Assembly (NCBI GenBank): GCA_028066055.1
Contig: JALCBY010000024.1
Location: forward strand, 1-55,310
From: Hyphomicrobiaceae bacterium
GTDB taxonomy: Bacteria > Pseudomonadota > Alphaproteobacteria > Rhizobiales > Methyloligellaceae
Direction of reading: 5' to 3'
DNA length: 55,310 bases
Shown: piece by piece, positions 1-8,939 of the stretch
How the letters are laid out: every line of letters begins with the position of its first letter
How positions within the stretch are numbered: the first letter of the stretch is position 1
Notes under the pieces: generated by a model
Databases searched by the model: none
The model's input: the letters and a program-made list of their open reading frames with translations, nothing else
Told to the model about the DNA's origin: nothing
Made by a program: the position numbers and the translations under genes

Positions 1-77
1 TGGTAGCGGAGGAGGGACTCGAACCCCCGACACGCGGATTATGATTCCGCTGCTCTAACCAGCTGAGCTACTCCGCC
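1..77 (-). tRNA. tRNA-Met (anticodon CAU), elongator type
   Basis: Read on the minus strand, the segment folds as a complete cloverleaf. It has a 7-bp acceptor stem, a D arm with AGCTCAGCTGGTTAGAGC, an anticodon stem GCGGA/TCCGC enclosing loop ATCATAA, a T arm with GTTCGAGTC, and an encoded CCA end at bases 1-3. The anticodon is CAU. The overall sequence looks like the elongator tRNA-Met of alphaproteobacteria. An isoleucine tRNA with a modified CAU anticodon is the alternative and is less likely. Confidence 0.93.
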
Positions 78-173
78 AAACCAGAAACGGGGCACCGGGG
101 GCAACCCCGGGCACGAGCGATATAAGGAGCGTGCTTTGCCCCTGTCAAGGAAGCTTGAACAGGTAGGCTGCGT

Positions 174-899
174 TCAGGCGCGGGCGGGCTTGAACCGGGC
201 CTGGCCCGAGACCTTTTCCGTCGCCAGTTTGCTGTCGGCCGCAAGGTCCGGCTGTTTGACAAACCGCAGCATGGTGAAAAGTCCGAAGGGACGCAGCGAC
301 GAAGTGTCGGTCAGACGCAGGCCACTGCTGCCGAGCACCCGATCCATCGGGAAAACAGGGCGCCAGCCGAGGGTCGCCGCAAGCGGCGCAAAGGTGCGTT
401 CGATGGTCCCTCGCACCCCTTCGTCCTGACTGAAGTGATTGACCAGTATGACTTCGCCTCCCGGCGCGCAAACGCGCTCAAGCTCGCGCATCACCCTTTC
501 CGGATCAGGCACGACCGTAATCACGTACATCGCAACCACGGTATCGAACTCCTCATCGGGAAAGTCCAGATTGCCCGCATCCATCTCGTGCAGACCGGCG
601 ACGTTGGACAGATCATCCCGAGCGACGCGGTCACGCGCCTTGTTCAGCATATCCGGCGAGACGTCAATGCCGGTGATCTGCAAGTGACGCCCGTAGCGCG
701 GCAGGGACAACCCCGTGCCGACACCTACCTCCAGGACATTGCCCTTGCGACGATTGATGATTTCAACCGCATGACGCCGCCCGGCTTCGACCAACTTGCC
801 AAATGTGAAATCGTAGACGGGTGCCCAACGCCGGTAAGCGCGCTGTACATCGAACAGGTCGATCACCGAACTGCCCGTCTTTGAACCGGTCTCCTGCAT
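174..899 (-). CDS. pmtA: Phosphatidylethanolamine N-methyltransferase, Rhodobacter type
   Basis: This 241-residue class I SAM-dependent methyltransferase has the motif I glycine-rich loop LEVGVGTG at residues 56-63 and an acidic motif II (TGIDVSPDML). The N-terminal signature YRRWAPVYD and the later phrase VNHF are typical of the Rhodobacter-type PmtA family. That family methylates phosphatidylethanolamine stepwise to phosphatidylcholine at the cytoplasmic membrane. There is no signal peptide or membrane segment, as expected for the family. The start has an AAGGGG ribosome binding site about 6 bases upstream. The C-terminal 30 residues extend beyond the usual end. The gene is alone between tRNA-Met and mnmA. 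A methyltransferase with another small-molecule substrate cannot be excluded. Confidence 0.8.
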   Translation of the reverse strand: MQETGSKTGSSVIDLFDVQRAYRRWAPVYDFTFGKLVEAGRRHAVEIINRRKGNVLEVGVGTGLSLPRYGRHLQITGIDVSPDMLNKARDRVARDDLSNVAGLHEMDAGNLDFPDEEFDTVVAMYVITVVPDPERVMRELERVCAPGGEVILVNHFSQDEGVRGTIERTFAPLAATLGWRPVFPMDRVLGSSGLRLTDTSSLRPFGLFTMLRFVKQPDLAADSKLATEKVSGQARFKPARA

Positions 900-1050
900 A
901 TTTCCCCTTACTCCGAGGTTTACGACCTTCCCGATTACGACCTGTTGCGCACCGGCGCGGCAGGAATGGCCCTCTTGATCCTGCCTGTCCGTATACCTTG
1001 CTAAAAATCGGACCTCGCTGTGAATGTCCCTCTAATTTGGAAAACGTGCG

Positions 1051-2241
1051 TTAACTCACCGTCGCACTTTGCACAAACGCTTCGACCTCTTCAGTTCCGC
1101 TTACGGCCAGACCGTCTTGCGGCTCGGTACGGACGATCCAACCTCCACCGAGAACCCGCGTGCCGTCATAGAATACACACGCCTGACCGGGTGATACTCC
1201 ATCCTCGCCTTCATGCAAATGCACAAACGCCGCACCATCCTGATTCATCAATGTGGCCGTCTGAGGGATGCCGGTCGACCGGATTCTCGCCTCCACGTCA
1301 ATACCGGTGTCCGGAATATGGCTGAACGCCTCGTCGCCGAGCCAGTTGAGCTCCTTGAGCCATACCCGGCTGGTACGCAAAGAGGCACGCGGCCCAACGA
1401 CGACCTGGCTGCGCTCGGCATCCAGGCGAACCACGTAAAGCGGCTCGGTCGCCGCTATTCCGAGGCCCCGGCGTTGACCGATCGTGTAGTTGATGATGCC
1501 GTCATGGCGACCGACAACCTCTCCATCGATCGTCACGATATCACCTGGACTGGCTGCATCGGGACGCAACCGCTCGATCACCTGCGTGTAACGGCCCGTG
1601 GGCACGAAACAGATATCCTGACTGTCTGATTTCTCCGAAACGCTGAGGCCATAGCGCCGCGCGAGCTCTCGCGTCTCAGATTTTCTGAGCGTGCCGAGAG
1701 GAAATCTGAGCAGCTCCAGTTGGGCCGGCGTGGTAGCGAACAGGAAGTAACTCTGATCGCGCTCGGCATCGGCGGCGCGGTGCAGTTCCCAGCCGCCCGG
1801 GCCATGCCTGGACGAGATATAGTGGCCGGTGGCCAGTGCCGCGGCACCAAGTTCCTTCGCCGTCCGCAGAAGATCCTTGAACTTGATTTTCTGATTGCAT
1901 GACACGCACGGAATGGGCGTTTCGCCGGACAAGTAGCTGTCCGCAAACTCCTCCATTACGGCGTTGGCAAAGCGCTCCTCATAGTCAAGGACGTAGTGCG
2001 GGATATTCAGCGTCTCCGCCACACGGCGCGCATCGTGAATGTCCTGACCCGCGCAACAGGTGCCCTTCGCCTGCACCGCCTCGCCATGGTCGTAAAGCTG
2101 CAGGGTGATCCCGATAACCTCATAGCCCTGCTCCTTCAGCAGCGCGGCAACCACGGAGGAGTCGACGCCCCCTGACATGGCAACAACGACACGGGTATCT
2201 TGCGGACGCCCTGGAAGGGAGAGGGAATTCAAATTCGACAT
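1051..2241 (-). CDS. mnmA: tRNA-specific 2-thiouridylase MnmA
   Basis: MnmA adenylates and then thiolates U34 of the Lys, Glu and Gln tRNAs. The 396-residue protein has the ATP pyrophosphatase P-loop SGGVDSS at residues 23-29. The first catalytic cysteine lies in the [11 protein letters not shown] region and the second in [10 protein letters not shown]. It also has the [10 protein letters not shown] motif that contacts tRNA and a C-terminal beta-barrel ending in the GQACVFYDG region. Length and motif order match the family. No strong ribosome binding site is visible in front of the chosen ATG. The gene is monocistronic, and its promoter must lie in the 372-bp gap shared with fliK. Confidence 0.95.
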   Translation of the reverse strand: MSNLNSLSLPGRPQDTRVVVAMSGGVDSSVVAALLKEQGYEVIGITLQLYDHGEAVQAKGTCCAGQDIHDARRVAETLNIPHYVLDYEERFANAVMEEFADSYLSGETPIPCVSCNQKIKFKDLLRTAKELGAAALATGHYISSRHGPGGWELHRAADAERDQSYFLFATTPAQLELLRFPLGTLRKSETRELARRYGLSVSEKSDSQDICFVPTGRYTQVIERLRPDAASPGDIVTIDGEVVGRHDGIINYTIGQRRGLGIAATEPLYVVRLDAERSQVVVGPRASLRTSRVWLKELNWLGDEAFSHIPDTGIDVEARIRSTGIPQTATLMNQDGAAFVHLHEGEDGVSPGQACVFYDGTRVLGGGWIVRTEPQDGLAVSGTEEVEAFVQSATVS

Positions 2242-2560
2242 GAAAGTTACGGGCCCGCCGTTTTCGGATCACGATCACACTGTGCGGGACAACTTTGCTG
2301 CAGGGATTGCCATCCATTCCCCGCGGCAGACCCACCGGAATATCCGTTACATCACAAATTTGACTGTCAATCCGTAATTTATTGATCCGCGAAGCGCAGT
2401 TCAACCCGGAACGGCAACGCTTGTACAGATGACCGAGGCGGCAAATTTAGCCCGATAGCGGCAATTTCTGCCGCCCTTGTGGACCAATTTTCCTTCACTC
2501 CACAAGCGAGAGATACGATAATTATCTGATTTCATTACATTTTAACCCCCCACCCCAGAT
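2242..2560. other. Intergenic region between divergent mnmA and fliK
   Basis: No convincing gene is present. The stretch must hold the mnmA promoter on the minus strand and sequences upstream of the fliK sigma-54 promoter, where FlbD-type enhancer sites would be expected 80-150 bp from the start. An 11-bp palindrome TTGACTGTCAA lies at 2360-2370, and its minus strand offers a TTGACA-like -35 element. I cannot identify an FlbD site by eye with confidence. Confidence 0.4.
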
Positions 2561-2576
2561 TGGCCCGCAGTTTGCT
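2561..2576 (+). promoter_or_regulatory. Sigma-54 (-24/-12) promoter for fliK-flgD
   Basis: TGGCCCGCAGTTTGCT matches the sigma-54 consensus TGGCAC-G-N4-TTGCW, with the invariant GG and GC dinucleotides correctly spaced and one change in the -24 element. It ends 37 bp before the fliK start codon. The same window encodes FlbD, the sigma-54 activator of late flagellar promoters in Caulobacter, so the assignment is consistent with context. It is the only strong -24/-12 element I found. Confidence 0.75.
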
Positions 2577-2613
2577 GCTGAAAAGCGCGAAGTTCGAGTA
2601 ACAGGCGTATTTT

Positions 2614-4008
2614 ATGACTTCACTTGCATCATATCTCGCCAGTCTGGCTGGCGCCGCACCTCAGGAAGGCCAAAAGGCCACGCCCGCTAACGGGGCTGGT
2701 GCGAGTGGTGTATTCGCGACGTTGCTGGAAACAACCTCCGCTGGCGACGCTGCAACGGAGACCCCACATTCCACGGACCCGACAGCGATCCTTCCGACGG
2801 CACCCGGCACAGCCGATGCGCCAGACCCAACGAAATTTGCCGCCGGAGACAATGCCTTGAGCGAGGCCCTGACCATAGGCATCGATGCGGAAGAAGGCAA
2901 CGGAGCGGTTGAAGCGGCAATTCTTGAAGAGCCGTCAGACGCCGATATTGAGGGTGCGCTGTCGGGTGAACCGGCCTCACCAACACATCTCGGCCTATCG
3001 CCGGACGAAACTGACGCCGATACCGTTATTCCCTCGCCCGAGCGGATGCAGGATAAAGCCACAGCGCCCGCGCCACATGCAAGCGCCGCGCAAGAAACAG
3101 CGGCTGCGCAGAATAGCGGTGCAGGCAGGCCTTCAGAGAGACTTCTTCACCGGCAAGCGGTCCGCAACCAGAATGCTCAAGATATTTCAGGACGTCCGAC
3201 AGGCCTCGACAACGCCGTGCAGCGCGCCTCGGACGATGGACATTCGCACGGTCTGACGACCGCGCTTGAGCGCACCGGCAGAGGCAATGGTCAGAATTCA
3301 CAATCCGGCGTTCCCGGCGATCCTGCAACGGATCCAGTCGATGAAATTCCCGCTCCGGGCCGCGACGGCAAGCCCCTGAACGAACCCGGGAAGGGCCGCG
3401 CTGACTTCGCGCCGCAGGCTCCTCAGATTGTCCAGCGTTTCTTCAAGACCGGCACCGGACAGAACCTGATCCAGGTCCAGGAGCGCATCGGCGGCGAAAC
3501 CTACAGTATTTCCAGTCCCCCAACGCTTACGGTGAGCGTGCAGGCGCCCGCGGCTTCCCCCGGCCCGGCAATTCCCCCTGCGCCTCACGCTCCCGTAGGT
3601 GCGTTGGCGGTCCATATCGCCCATCAGGCAAACAATGGCGCCAAACGGTTTGATATCCGCCTTGATCCGCCCGAACTCGGCCGGATCGAAGTGCGTCTCG
3701 ACGTTTCGCGCGAAGGACAAGTGATGACGCATCTGGTCGTGGAGCGCGCCGAGACGCTGGATCTGCTGCTGCGTGATGCCAAACAGCTCGAGCGAGCCCT
3801 GCAGGACGCAGGTCTCGATACGTCGGACAAAGGAATGAAGTTCTCGCTGAAGGATCAGGGATTCACGGGCGAAGACGGCAGTTTCTTCGACGATGAACCC
3901 GATACGCATGCCGGCGCTGGCGACAGCGACGACGATAGCCTGGCACACACCGAAATGCCGCCGCCGAAACGGTACACTGCCTCGACGGGGCTCGACATCA
4001 GAATATAA
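2614..4008 (+). CDS. fliK: Flagellar hook-length control protein FliK
   Basis: FliK measures hook length during export and switches the flagellar type III apparatus from hook to filament substrates. The 464-residue protein is mostly low-complexity (Ala, Pro, Gly, Asp, Glu), as usual for the ruler part. It carries the conserved Flg_hook domain at about residues 330-425, with the hallmark RLDPPELGRIEV followed by a helical segment. There is no signal peptide, which fits export through the flagellar machine. The start is 37 bp downstream of a sigma-54 promoter. flgD follows after 15 bp, so the two form an operon for the hook stage. The gene has diverged strongly in its N-terminal half, so only the C-terminal domain supports the name. 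Confidence 0.9.
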   Translation: MTSLASYLASLAGAAPQEGQKATPANGAGASGVFATLLETTSAGDAATETPHSTDPTAILPTAPGTADAPDPTKFAAGDNALSEALTIGIDAEEGNGAVEAAILEEPSDADIEGALSGEPASPTHLGLSPDETDADTVIPSPERMQDKATAPAPHASAAQETAAAQNSGAGRPSERLLHRQAVRNQNAQDISGRPTGLDNAVQRASDDGHSHGLTTALERTGRGNGQNSQSGVPGDPATDPVDEIPAPGRDGKPLNEPGKGRADFAPQAPQIVQRFFKTGTGQNLIQVQERIGGETYSISSPPTLTVSVQAPAASPGPAIPPAPHAPVGALAVHIAHQANNGAKRFDIRLDPPELGRIEVRLDVSREGQVMTHLVVERAETLDLLLRDAKQLERALQDAGLDTSDKGMKFSLKDQGFTGEDGSFFDDEPDTHAGAGDSDDDSLAHTEMPPPKRYTASTGLDIRI

Positions 4009-4023
4009 GGACGCCGAAGACAC

Positions 4024-4695
4024 ATGGTTGAAATCAATCCTTTCTCCGCCCTGTCGAGCCTGGGGCAGTCCTCGACCGACCGTGTTTCAATTGCGGACGA
4101 TTTCGATACGTTTCTGTCGCTCCTGACGACGCAGCTTCAGAACCAGAACCCGCTCGATCCGCTGGACATGAACCAATTCACCCAGCAGCTGGTGCAGTTC
4201 ACCGAAGTGGAACAAACCGTCAAGCAGAACGAAAATCTGGAACAGCTCATCCAGCTGTCTGCCGCGAACGCGGTCACCAACGTCGTCAGCTTTCTGGGCG
4301 CCGAGGTCACGCTCAGCGGCAAGACCGCGGAGTTCAGCGACGGCAACGCCACATGGACCTACGACATTCAGGGCAACGCCAACAACGTCACATTCACGGT
4401 GTCCAACTCCAACGGCGTCCCGGTTCACACCAGCGGCGGATCGCCCGGATCCGGACCGGGCACTTTCGTTTGGAACGGCCAGACCGATACCGGCGCCAAT
4501 GCGCCGGAAGGGACCTATACGCTGACGATATCCGCTGTAGACGGTTCCGGAACTGCCGTGAATGTCGTCACCGAGTCCGTCGGCATCGTTGACGGTGTAG
4601 ACTACAGCGGCAACGAGCCGATATTGACCGTCGGCGGCAGAGAGGTTCGCCTCGACGAGATCGATGCGGTCAGGCGGCCGGGCACCTCGTCTTAA
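4024..4695 (+). CDS. flgD: Flagellar hook assembly scaffold protein FlgD
   Basis: FlgD caps the growing hook and is needed for polymerisation of hook protein FlgE. The 223-residue protein has the conserved N-terminal block FLSLLTTQLQNQNPLDP followed by FTQQLVQFTEVEQ. Next comes a FlgD Ig-like/Tudor-like pair in which the FVWNGQTDTGANAPEGTYT motif is typical. An AAGGA ribosome binding site precedes the start at about 11 bases. It lies 15 bp after fliK and is presumably co-transcribed from the sigma-54 promoter. The hook protein gene flgE is not in the window. Confidence 0.95.
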   Translation: MVEINPFSALSSLGQSSTDRVSIADDFDTFLSLLTTQLQNQNPLDPLDMNQFTQQLVQFTEVEQTVKQNENLEQLIQLSAANAVTNVVSFLGAEVTLSGKTAEFSDGNATWTYDIQGNANNVTFTVSNSNGVPVHTSGGSPGSGPGTFVWNGQTDTGANAPEGTYTLTISAVDGSGTAVNVVTESVGIVDGVDYSGNEPILTVGGREVRLDEIDAVRRPGTSS

Positions 4696-4765
4696 ACCGT
4701 CCACCTGCCCCAATCGGGTGCCAGCCACTATGCCGGTTCGCACCCCGCATTGCGCTCGGCAATGC

Positions 4766-4780
4766 CTAACGCACCATTAA
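4766..4780 (+). promoter_or_regulatory. Candidate CtrA box upstream of sciP
   Basis: CTAACGCACCATTAA fits TTAA-N7-TTAA with one mismatch in the first half-site, and is followed by CC as in many CtrA sites. It lies 74 bp before the sciP start codon. In Caulobacter sciP is itself a CtrA-activated gene, so the position makes biological sense. The assignment rests on pattern and context only. Confidence 0.6.
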
Positions 4781-4854
4781 CCCTCGACCTTAGGCAAATT
4801 TTAAAACAGAGCCCGTATGCTCGGTCCCGAATTTGGGTCACGTGTAAGAGTATC

Positions 4855-5139
4855 ATGACAGAGCACTACAGGCCGCGCGTACGTTATGTGATTGGGCCGG
4901 ACGGCAGTCCCCTTACGATTGCCGATCTTCCTCCCACAAACACCAAACGCTGGGTTATCCGCCGAAAGGCCGAGGTCGTGGCTGCTGTGCGTGGTGGCCT
5001 GCTGAGCCTCGATGAGGCGTGCGAGCGCTATACTCTTACCGTTGACGAGTTCCTGAGCTGGCAACGCTCCATCGACAAACATGGTCTCGCCGGCTTGCGC
5101 GCAACGCGCATTCAGGATTACCGCCAGCAATCCTCGTAA
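4855..5139 (+). CDS. sciP: CtrA inhibitor SciP (DUF1153 family)
   Basis: SciP is a small helix-turn-helix protein that binds CtrA at promoters and blocks its activation, resetting the CtrA programme late in the cell cycle. The 94-residue protein starts MTEHYRPRVRYVIGPDGSPL and contains the DUF1153 core (TKRWVIRRKAEVVAAVRGG, then LSLDEACERYTL), a trihelical HTH. I chose this ATG because family members begin here; an in-frame upstream ATG at 4750 would add 35 unconserved residues. The gene sits between flgD and fliF, as flagellar-linked sciP genes often do, and a candidate CtrA box precedes it. Confidence in the family is high; the function is inferred from Caulobacter. Confidence 0.9.
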   Translation: MTEHYRPRVRYVIGPDGSPLTIADLPPTNTKRWVIRRKAEVVAAVRGGLLSLDEACERYTLTVDEFLSWQRSIDKHGLAGLRATRIQDYRQQSS

Positions 5140-5162
5140 TCGCACGAGCCATTGATTGTACC

Positions 5163-5232
5163 GCCTGCGCGCATGCGTGCAGGCGCAATCCGGGCCATCG
5201 GGCATAAGAAACGGGCGAAAAGCCCTTTTCGC
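5163..5232 (+). terminator. Two inverted repeats downstream of sciP
   Basis: The first is a near-perfect inverted repeat with 11-bp arms (5163-5173 and 5174-5184, one mismatch, no spacer), GCCTGCGCGCA facing TGCGTGCAGGC. The second is GCGAAAAGCCCTTTTCGC at 5215-5232, an AT/GC stem that ends in a T-containing arm and can act as a terminator. The pair probably insulates sciP from the fliF operon. The first repeat could instead be a protein-binding site. Confidence 0.45.
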
Positions 5233-5260
5233 GCTTTCGCGTGGTCAAAATTCTTCCCGG

Positions 5261-5275
5261 TTAATCATCTGTTTA
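5261..5275 (+). promoter_or_regulatory. Candidate CtrA box upstream of fliF
   Basis: TTAATCATCTGTTTA is TTAA-N7-TTTA, one mismatch from the CtrA consensus, located 117 bp before the chosen fliF start. The fliF operon is an early (class II) CtrA-controlled operon in Caulobacter, so a box here is expected. The evidence is sequence pattern plus context. Confidence 0.55.
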
Positions 5276-5392
5276 GAAGTCGCTGGGTAATTTTTGCCTA
5301 CTCGCACGAAACATGGTGAACGGCGGGTTAACGGGCGTCCCGCTCCGGGCGCGCGCACCACGGTTCGCCATCAGCGGAAGGATTGCGCAAGG

Positions 5393-7048
5393 GTGAACAG
5401 CGTCACAGAATTCGTAAAGGCCCTGGGACCCGCCAGGCTCGCAGCTATGGGTGCCGTAGCAGCTGCGCTCATTGGTTTCTTCGTTTTCTTGATGTTGCGC
5501 CTGTCGCAGCCGCAATTGGCGGTTCTTTATACGGACCTCACTTTCGACGACTCGATTCAGGTCGTCAAAAAGCTTGAAGGCATGAATGTGCCTCACGAGG
5601 TCCGTCAGGAAGGCGCCATCGTCCTCGCACCCAAGGAGCAGGTGCTGAGACTCAGAATGGAAATGGCGGAAGCCGGTCTTCCGGCCGGTGGAACCGTCGG
5701 ATACGAGATTTTCGACAAAGCGGACACGTTGGGCGCAACCAGTTTCGTACAGAACATCAACCGGATCCGCGCCATAGAAGGGGAACTGTCGCGCACCATT
5801 CGCGCCCTGCGGAACGTGGCCGTGGCGCGCGTGCACCTCGTTCTGCCGAAGCGGGAGCTGTTTTCGCGCGACAAGAACGAGCCTTCGGCCTCGATTGTCG
5901 TGCGCGTACGCGGCGAGCTCGACCGCGGACAGATCAAGGCGATCCAACATCTGACAGCATCGGCCGTCAACGGCCTCAAACCTGGACGTGTCTCGATCGT
6001 CGATGAATCGGGGCGCCTGCTTGCGAGCGGGCGTGAGGACGGCGCCGATCCGGGCGGTTCGGAGTTCGAAGAGCGCCATCAGGCGATGGAACAGCGCATG
6101 CGTCAGGAGATCGAGGACATCGTCTCCAGCGTGGTCGGCAATGGCCGTGTCCGCGTGCGCGTGTCGGCAGAAATGGATTACTCCAAAATTACCGAAACAA
6201 CGGACATTTACGACCCCGATGGCCGTGTGGTCCGTTCAACCCAGACGCGCGAAGAGAACTCGAACATCACCACGCCGAACGGCAACGATGGCGTTTCGGT
6301 GGGCAATGAACTCCCGGCGGCCAACGCCGAACCTGGAACCGACGGAAACCAGCAGGAAAACGCAAACAAGACCGAAGAAGTGGTCAACTACGAGATTTCG
6401 CGCACCACCAAAACCGCGGTTGCCGAGGGCGGCAGGATCAAACGCCTCTCGATCGCTGTCCTCGTGGACGGCATCTACCAGAAGGACGCAAACGGCACCT
6501 TCAACTATTCCCCCCGACCGGCGGAGCAAATCGAGCAGATTTCGGCACTCGTCCGCTCCGCCATCGGGTTCGATAAGGATCGTGGCGATCAGGTACAGGT
6601 GGTCAATCTGCAGTTCGCCGAGGTGCAGGCCCCCGCTCTCGCGGACAGCGCACCCGAAGGGTGGTTGGGTTCGATGCTGTCCCTTTCGAAAAACGACTAT
6701 TTCGCAATCGCGGAAATGTCGGTCATCGGCATCGTCTCCCTGCTGGTATTGCTGCTGATAGTCCGCCCGCTTGTCCGGCGCATTGTGACGCCCGATGAGA
6801 TACAGCCCGCGCTGGAAGACCTGTCGGCAGCTGGTGCTCCTCAGCTCACTGGGCCTGATGGCCAACCGGTTGGCGAGGGAGACCTGGCACTTCCCCCGCC
6901 CCCAAGCCAGACGTCCGAAGCCTTAAAGAGCGCGCGGGCAATCGGCGAAGTTCAGCAAAAGGCGGTCGAGGAAGTCGGCGAAACGATCAAGAACAACCCC
7001 GATGAGGCCGTCACCATTGTGCGCGACTGGCTCCAGCAAACGGCATGA
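5393..7048 (+). CDS. fliF: Flagellar MS-ring protein FliF
   Basis: FliF forms the MS ring in the cytoplasmic membrane, on which the C ring and export gate assemble. From the chosen GTG the protein is 551 residues, the normal size. An N-terminal membrane helix (about residues 14-35) is followed by the periplasmic YscJ/FliF domain with ALYTDLTFDD and the EGELSRTIRALRNVAVARVHLV region. A second membrane helix follows (SVIGIVSLLVLLLIVRPLV), then a cytoplasmic tail ending in AVTIVRDWLQ, the FliG-binding segment. An upstream in-frame start at 5294 would add 33 unconserved basic residues, so GTG 5393 (NSVTEFVKALGPARLAAMG follows) is preferred. It is the first gene of fliF-fliG-fliH-fliN-flbD and overlaps fliG by 4 bp. 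Confidence 0.95.
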   Translation: MNSVTEFVKALGPARLAAMGAVAAALIGFFVFLMLRLSQPQLAVLYTDLTFDDSIQVVKKLEGMNVPHEVRQEGAIVLAPKEQVLRLRMEMAEAGLPAGGTVGYEIFDKADTLGATSFVQNINRIRAIEGELSRTIRALRNVAVARVHLVLPKRELFSRDKNEPSASIVVRVRGELDRGQIKAIQHLTASAVNGLKPGRVSIVDESGRLLASGREDGADPGGSEFEERHQAMEQRMRQEIEDIVSSVVGNGRVRVRVSAEMDYSKITETTDIYDPDGRVVRSTQTREENSNITTPNGNDGVSVGNELPAANAEPGTDGNQQENANKTEEVVNYEISRTTKTAVAEGGRIKRLSIAVLVDGIYQKDANGTFNYSPRPAEQIEQISALVRSAIGFDKDRGDQVQVVNLQFAEVQAPALADSAPEGWLGSMLSLSKNDYFAIAEMSVIGIVSLLVLLLIVRPLVRRIVTPDEIQPALEDLSAAGAPQLTGPDGQPVGEGDLALPPPPSQTSEALKSARAIGEVQQKAVEEVGETIKNNPDEAVTIVRDWLQQTA

Positions 7049-8148
7049 CTCGACGAGACATGGCAACACCGCAAACAAATATCGACGAGATGCTGGCCGA
7101 AGCCCAGGCGCAGCAACAGGGCGGCGAACTGCAGGAGATGTCCACCAGCGTGGACGCCTTGACCGGCCCGCAAAAGGCCGCGGTCCTGATGCTCGCGCTC
7201 GGGTCGGAATGGGGTCAGCCGGTCTGGAGCGAACTCAGCGACGACGAAGTTGTCGCCGTGTCGGTCGCAATGTCCGAGCTCGGCAATATCACGAACGACA
7301 TGACCCAGGCTTTACTCACTGATTTCATTTCGAAAATGTCGTTAGCCGGTGCCCTGCTCGGAACCACGTCATCGACCGAAAAGCTGTTGTCGGAATATCT
7401 TCCGGCCGACCGCCTTCAGGTCATCATGGAAGAGATCCGCGGACCCGCCGGACGCAACATGTGGGAGAAGCTTTCCAATGTTCAACCGGCGGTTCTCGCC
7501 AACTATCTCAAGAATGAATATCCGCAGACCGTTGCGGTGGTTCTTTCCAAGATCGCAAGTGACCATGCCGCCGGTGTCCTGTCGCTCCTGCCCGACGAAT
7601 TCTCGCTGGAAGTGGTTCAGCGGATGCTCAAGATGGGATCGGTGCAGCGCGACGTCCTTGAGAAAATAGAGCACACCCTGCGCAGCGAGTTCATTTCGAA
7701 CCTCTCGCAGACCCGGCAGCGCGACGCGCATGAGCTGATGGCCGAGATCTTCAACAATTTCGACCGGCAGACGGAGGGGCGTTTTCTTTCCTCGCTTGAG
7801 GAAACCGATTGGGAAGCGGCAGAGCGCATCAAGACGCTCATGTTCACCTTCGAGGATCTTACCAAGCTCGACAAGGCAAGCATTCAGATCCTGTTGCGCA
7901 ACGTCGAAAACGACGATCTCTTGCTCGCCATGAAGGGAGGCAGCGAACAGGTTCGCGACCTCTTCCTCTCCAACATGTCCGAGCGCGCCGGGAAAATGCT
8001 GCGTGACGATCTTGAAGTGATGGGGCCGGTTCGCCTCAAGGATGTCGACGACGCGCAATCGAAGATGATCAACACCGCCAAGGATCTCGCCGCCAAAGGC
8101 GAGATCATCATCACCAAGACGGGCGGCGACGACGAGCTCGTCTACTAG
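7045..8148 (+). CDS. fliG: Flagellar motor switch protein FliG
   Basis: FliG couples the MS ring to the stator and sets rotation direction. The 367-residue protein has the N-terminal domain (GPQKAAVLMLALGSE), the middle domain with the EYPQTVAVVLS motif (usually EHPQT), and the C-terminal charged torque helix region (LTKLDKASIQILLRNV). It is about 30 residues longer than enterobacterial FliG because of an N-terminal Gln/Glu-rich extension. The ATG overlaps the fliF stop (ATGA), which indicates translational coupling. A second ATG at 7060 is an alternative start. Confidence 0.95.
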   Translation: MTRRDMATPQTNIDEMLAEAQAQQQGGELQEMSTSVDALTGPQKAAVLMLALGSEWGQPVWSELSDDEVVAVSVAMSELGNITNDMTQALLTDFISKMSLAGALLGTTSSTEKLLSEYLPADRLQVIMEEIRGPAGRNMWEKLSNVQPAVLANYLKNEYPQTVAVVLSKIASDHAAGVLSLLPDEFSLEVVQRMLKMGSVQRDVLEKIEHTLRSEFISNLSQTRQRDAHELMAEIFNNFDRQTEGRFLSSLEETDWEAAERIKTLMFTFEDLTKLDKASIQILLRNVENDDLLLAMKGGSEQVRDLFLSNMSERAGKMLRDDLEVMGPVRLKDVDDAQSKMINTAKDLAAKGEIIITKTGGDDELVY

Positions 8149-8156
8149 AGGCAACC

Positions 8157-8939
8157 ATGGCTGAAGCAGCGAGATATCTCTTCGACCGCACCTTCGACGC
8201 ACCGACGCGCCGGACGGAGTCGGAAGAGGCCGCGGCTGCACAAAAGATGCAGGAGGAGTGGGAGCGCAAGATGGCCGAGGCCTGCTGCGCAGCCTACGAG
8301 GAAGGCCGGACCGAAGGCGAGGAGGAAGCCCGCAAGAGCCTCGAGGCGGAAATGCATGCGTTGATAGGCGAACTGCTCCAGCGGGTAGAGAAGATCCGGG
8401 AAGGTGCGGACAAAGAGCTCGATCGCATTCGGGCCGATGCGATTGAACTTGGAAACCTCACGGCAAACATATTGGCGGAACAGCTGATTGTGCGCTCACC
8501 TGCCCTCAATCTCGAATCCGTCTTTACCGATGCGCTCGAGCATATGGGCGACGCCCCGCATATCGCCGTCACGGTCAACGATGCCCTGGTAGACGACATT
8601 CAGAAACTGGTCAGCACGATCGCGGCGGAACGCGGGTTCAAGGGAAACATCGTCGTGCTCGGGGACCCGGATACGACAAGGGGTAATTGCAACCTACAAT
8701 GGGCTGATGGTGGCATAACCCTCGATCTGGAAAAGAAACGTGATGCCGTTGCACAGATTGTCCGACGTCATCTCGATGGACTCAGCGGAGATTCGGCGGC
8801 GGAACCCTTCGGTGTCGATATGCCTTGCCCGCAGCCGACATCTGAAGCCGCCGACGCCACATCGATACAGGCGGGACCAACCCCAACCCAACAAGAAACA
8901 ACCGGTGCAACCGTGCCCGATTCAGGAGAAACCAAATGA
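8157..8939 (+). CDS. fliH: FliH/FlbE-family flagellar assembly protein
   Basis: This gene occupies the place of Caulobacter flbE, between fliG and fliN. FliH-type proteins bind the export ATPase FliI and tether it to the C ring. The 260-residue protein has an acidic coiled-coil N-terminal half (EEAAAAQKMQEEWERKMAEA, then a long Glu/Arg-rich helix). A compact C-terminal domain follows at about residues 125-200 with VVLGDPDTTRGNCNLQWADGG, resembling the FliH/YscL C-terminus that ends in DCRIEWxxGG. The last 60 residues are Pro/Thr-rich and unconserved. An AGAGG ribosome binding site lies 6 bases upstream of the ATG. It overlaps fliN by 4 bp. The name is based on domain features and position. 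Confidence 0.8.
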   Translation: MAEAARYLFDRTFDAPTRRTESEEAAAAQKMQEEWERKMAEACCAAYEEGRTEGEEEARKSLEAEMHALIGELLQRVEKIREGADKELDRIRADAIELGNLTANILAEQLIVRSPALNLESVFTDALEHMGDAPHIAVTVNDALVDDIQKLVSTIAAERGFKGNIVVLGDPDTTRGNCNLQWADGGITLDLEKKRDAVAQIVRRHLDGLSGDSAAEPFGVDMPCPQPTSEAADATSIQAGPTPTQQETTGATVPDSGETK

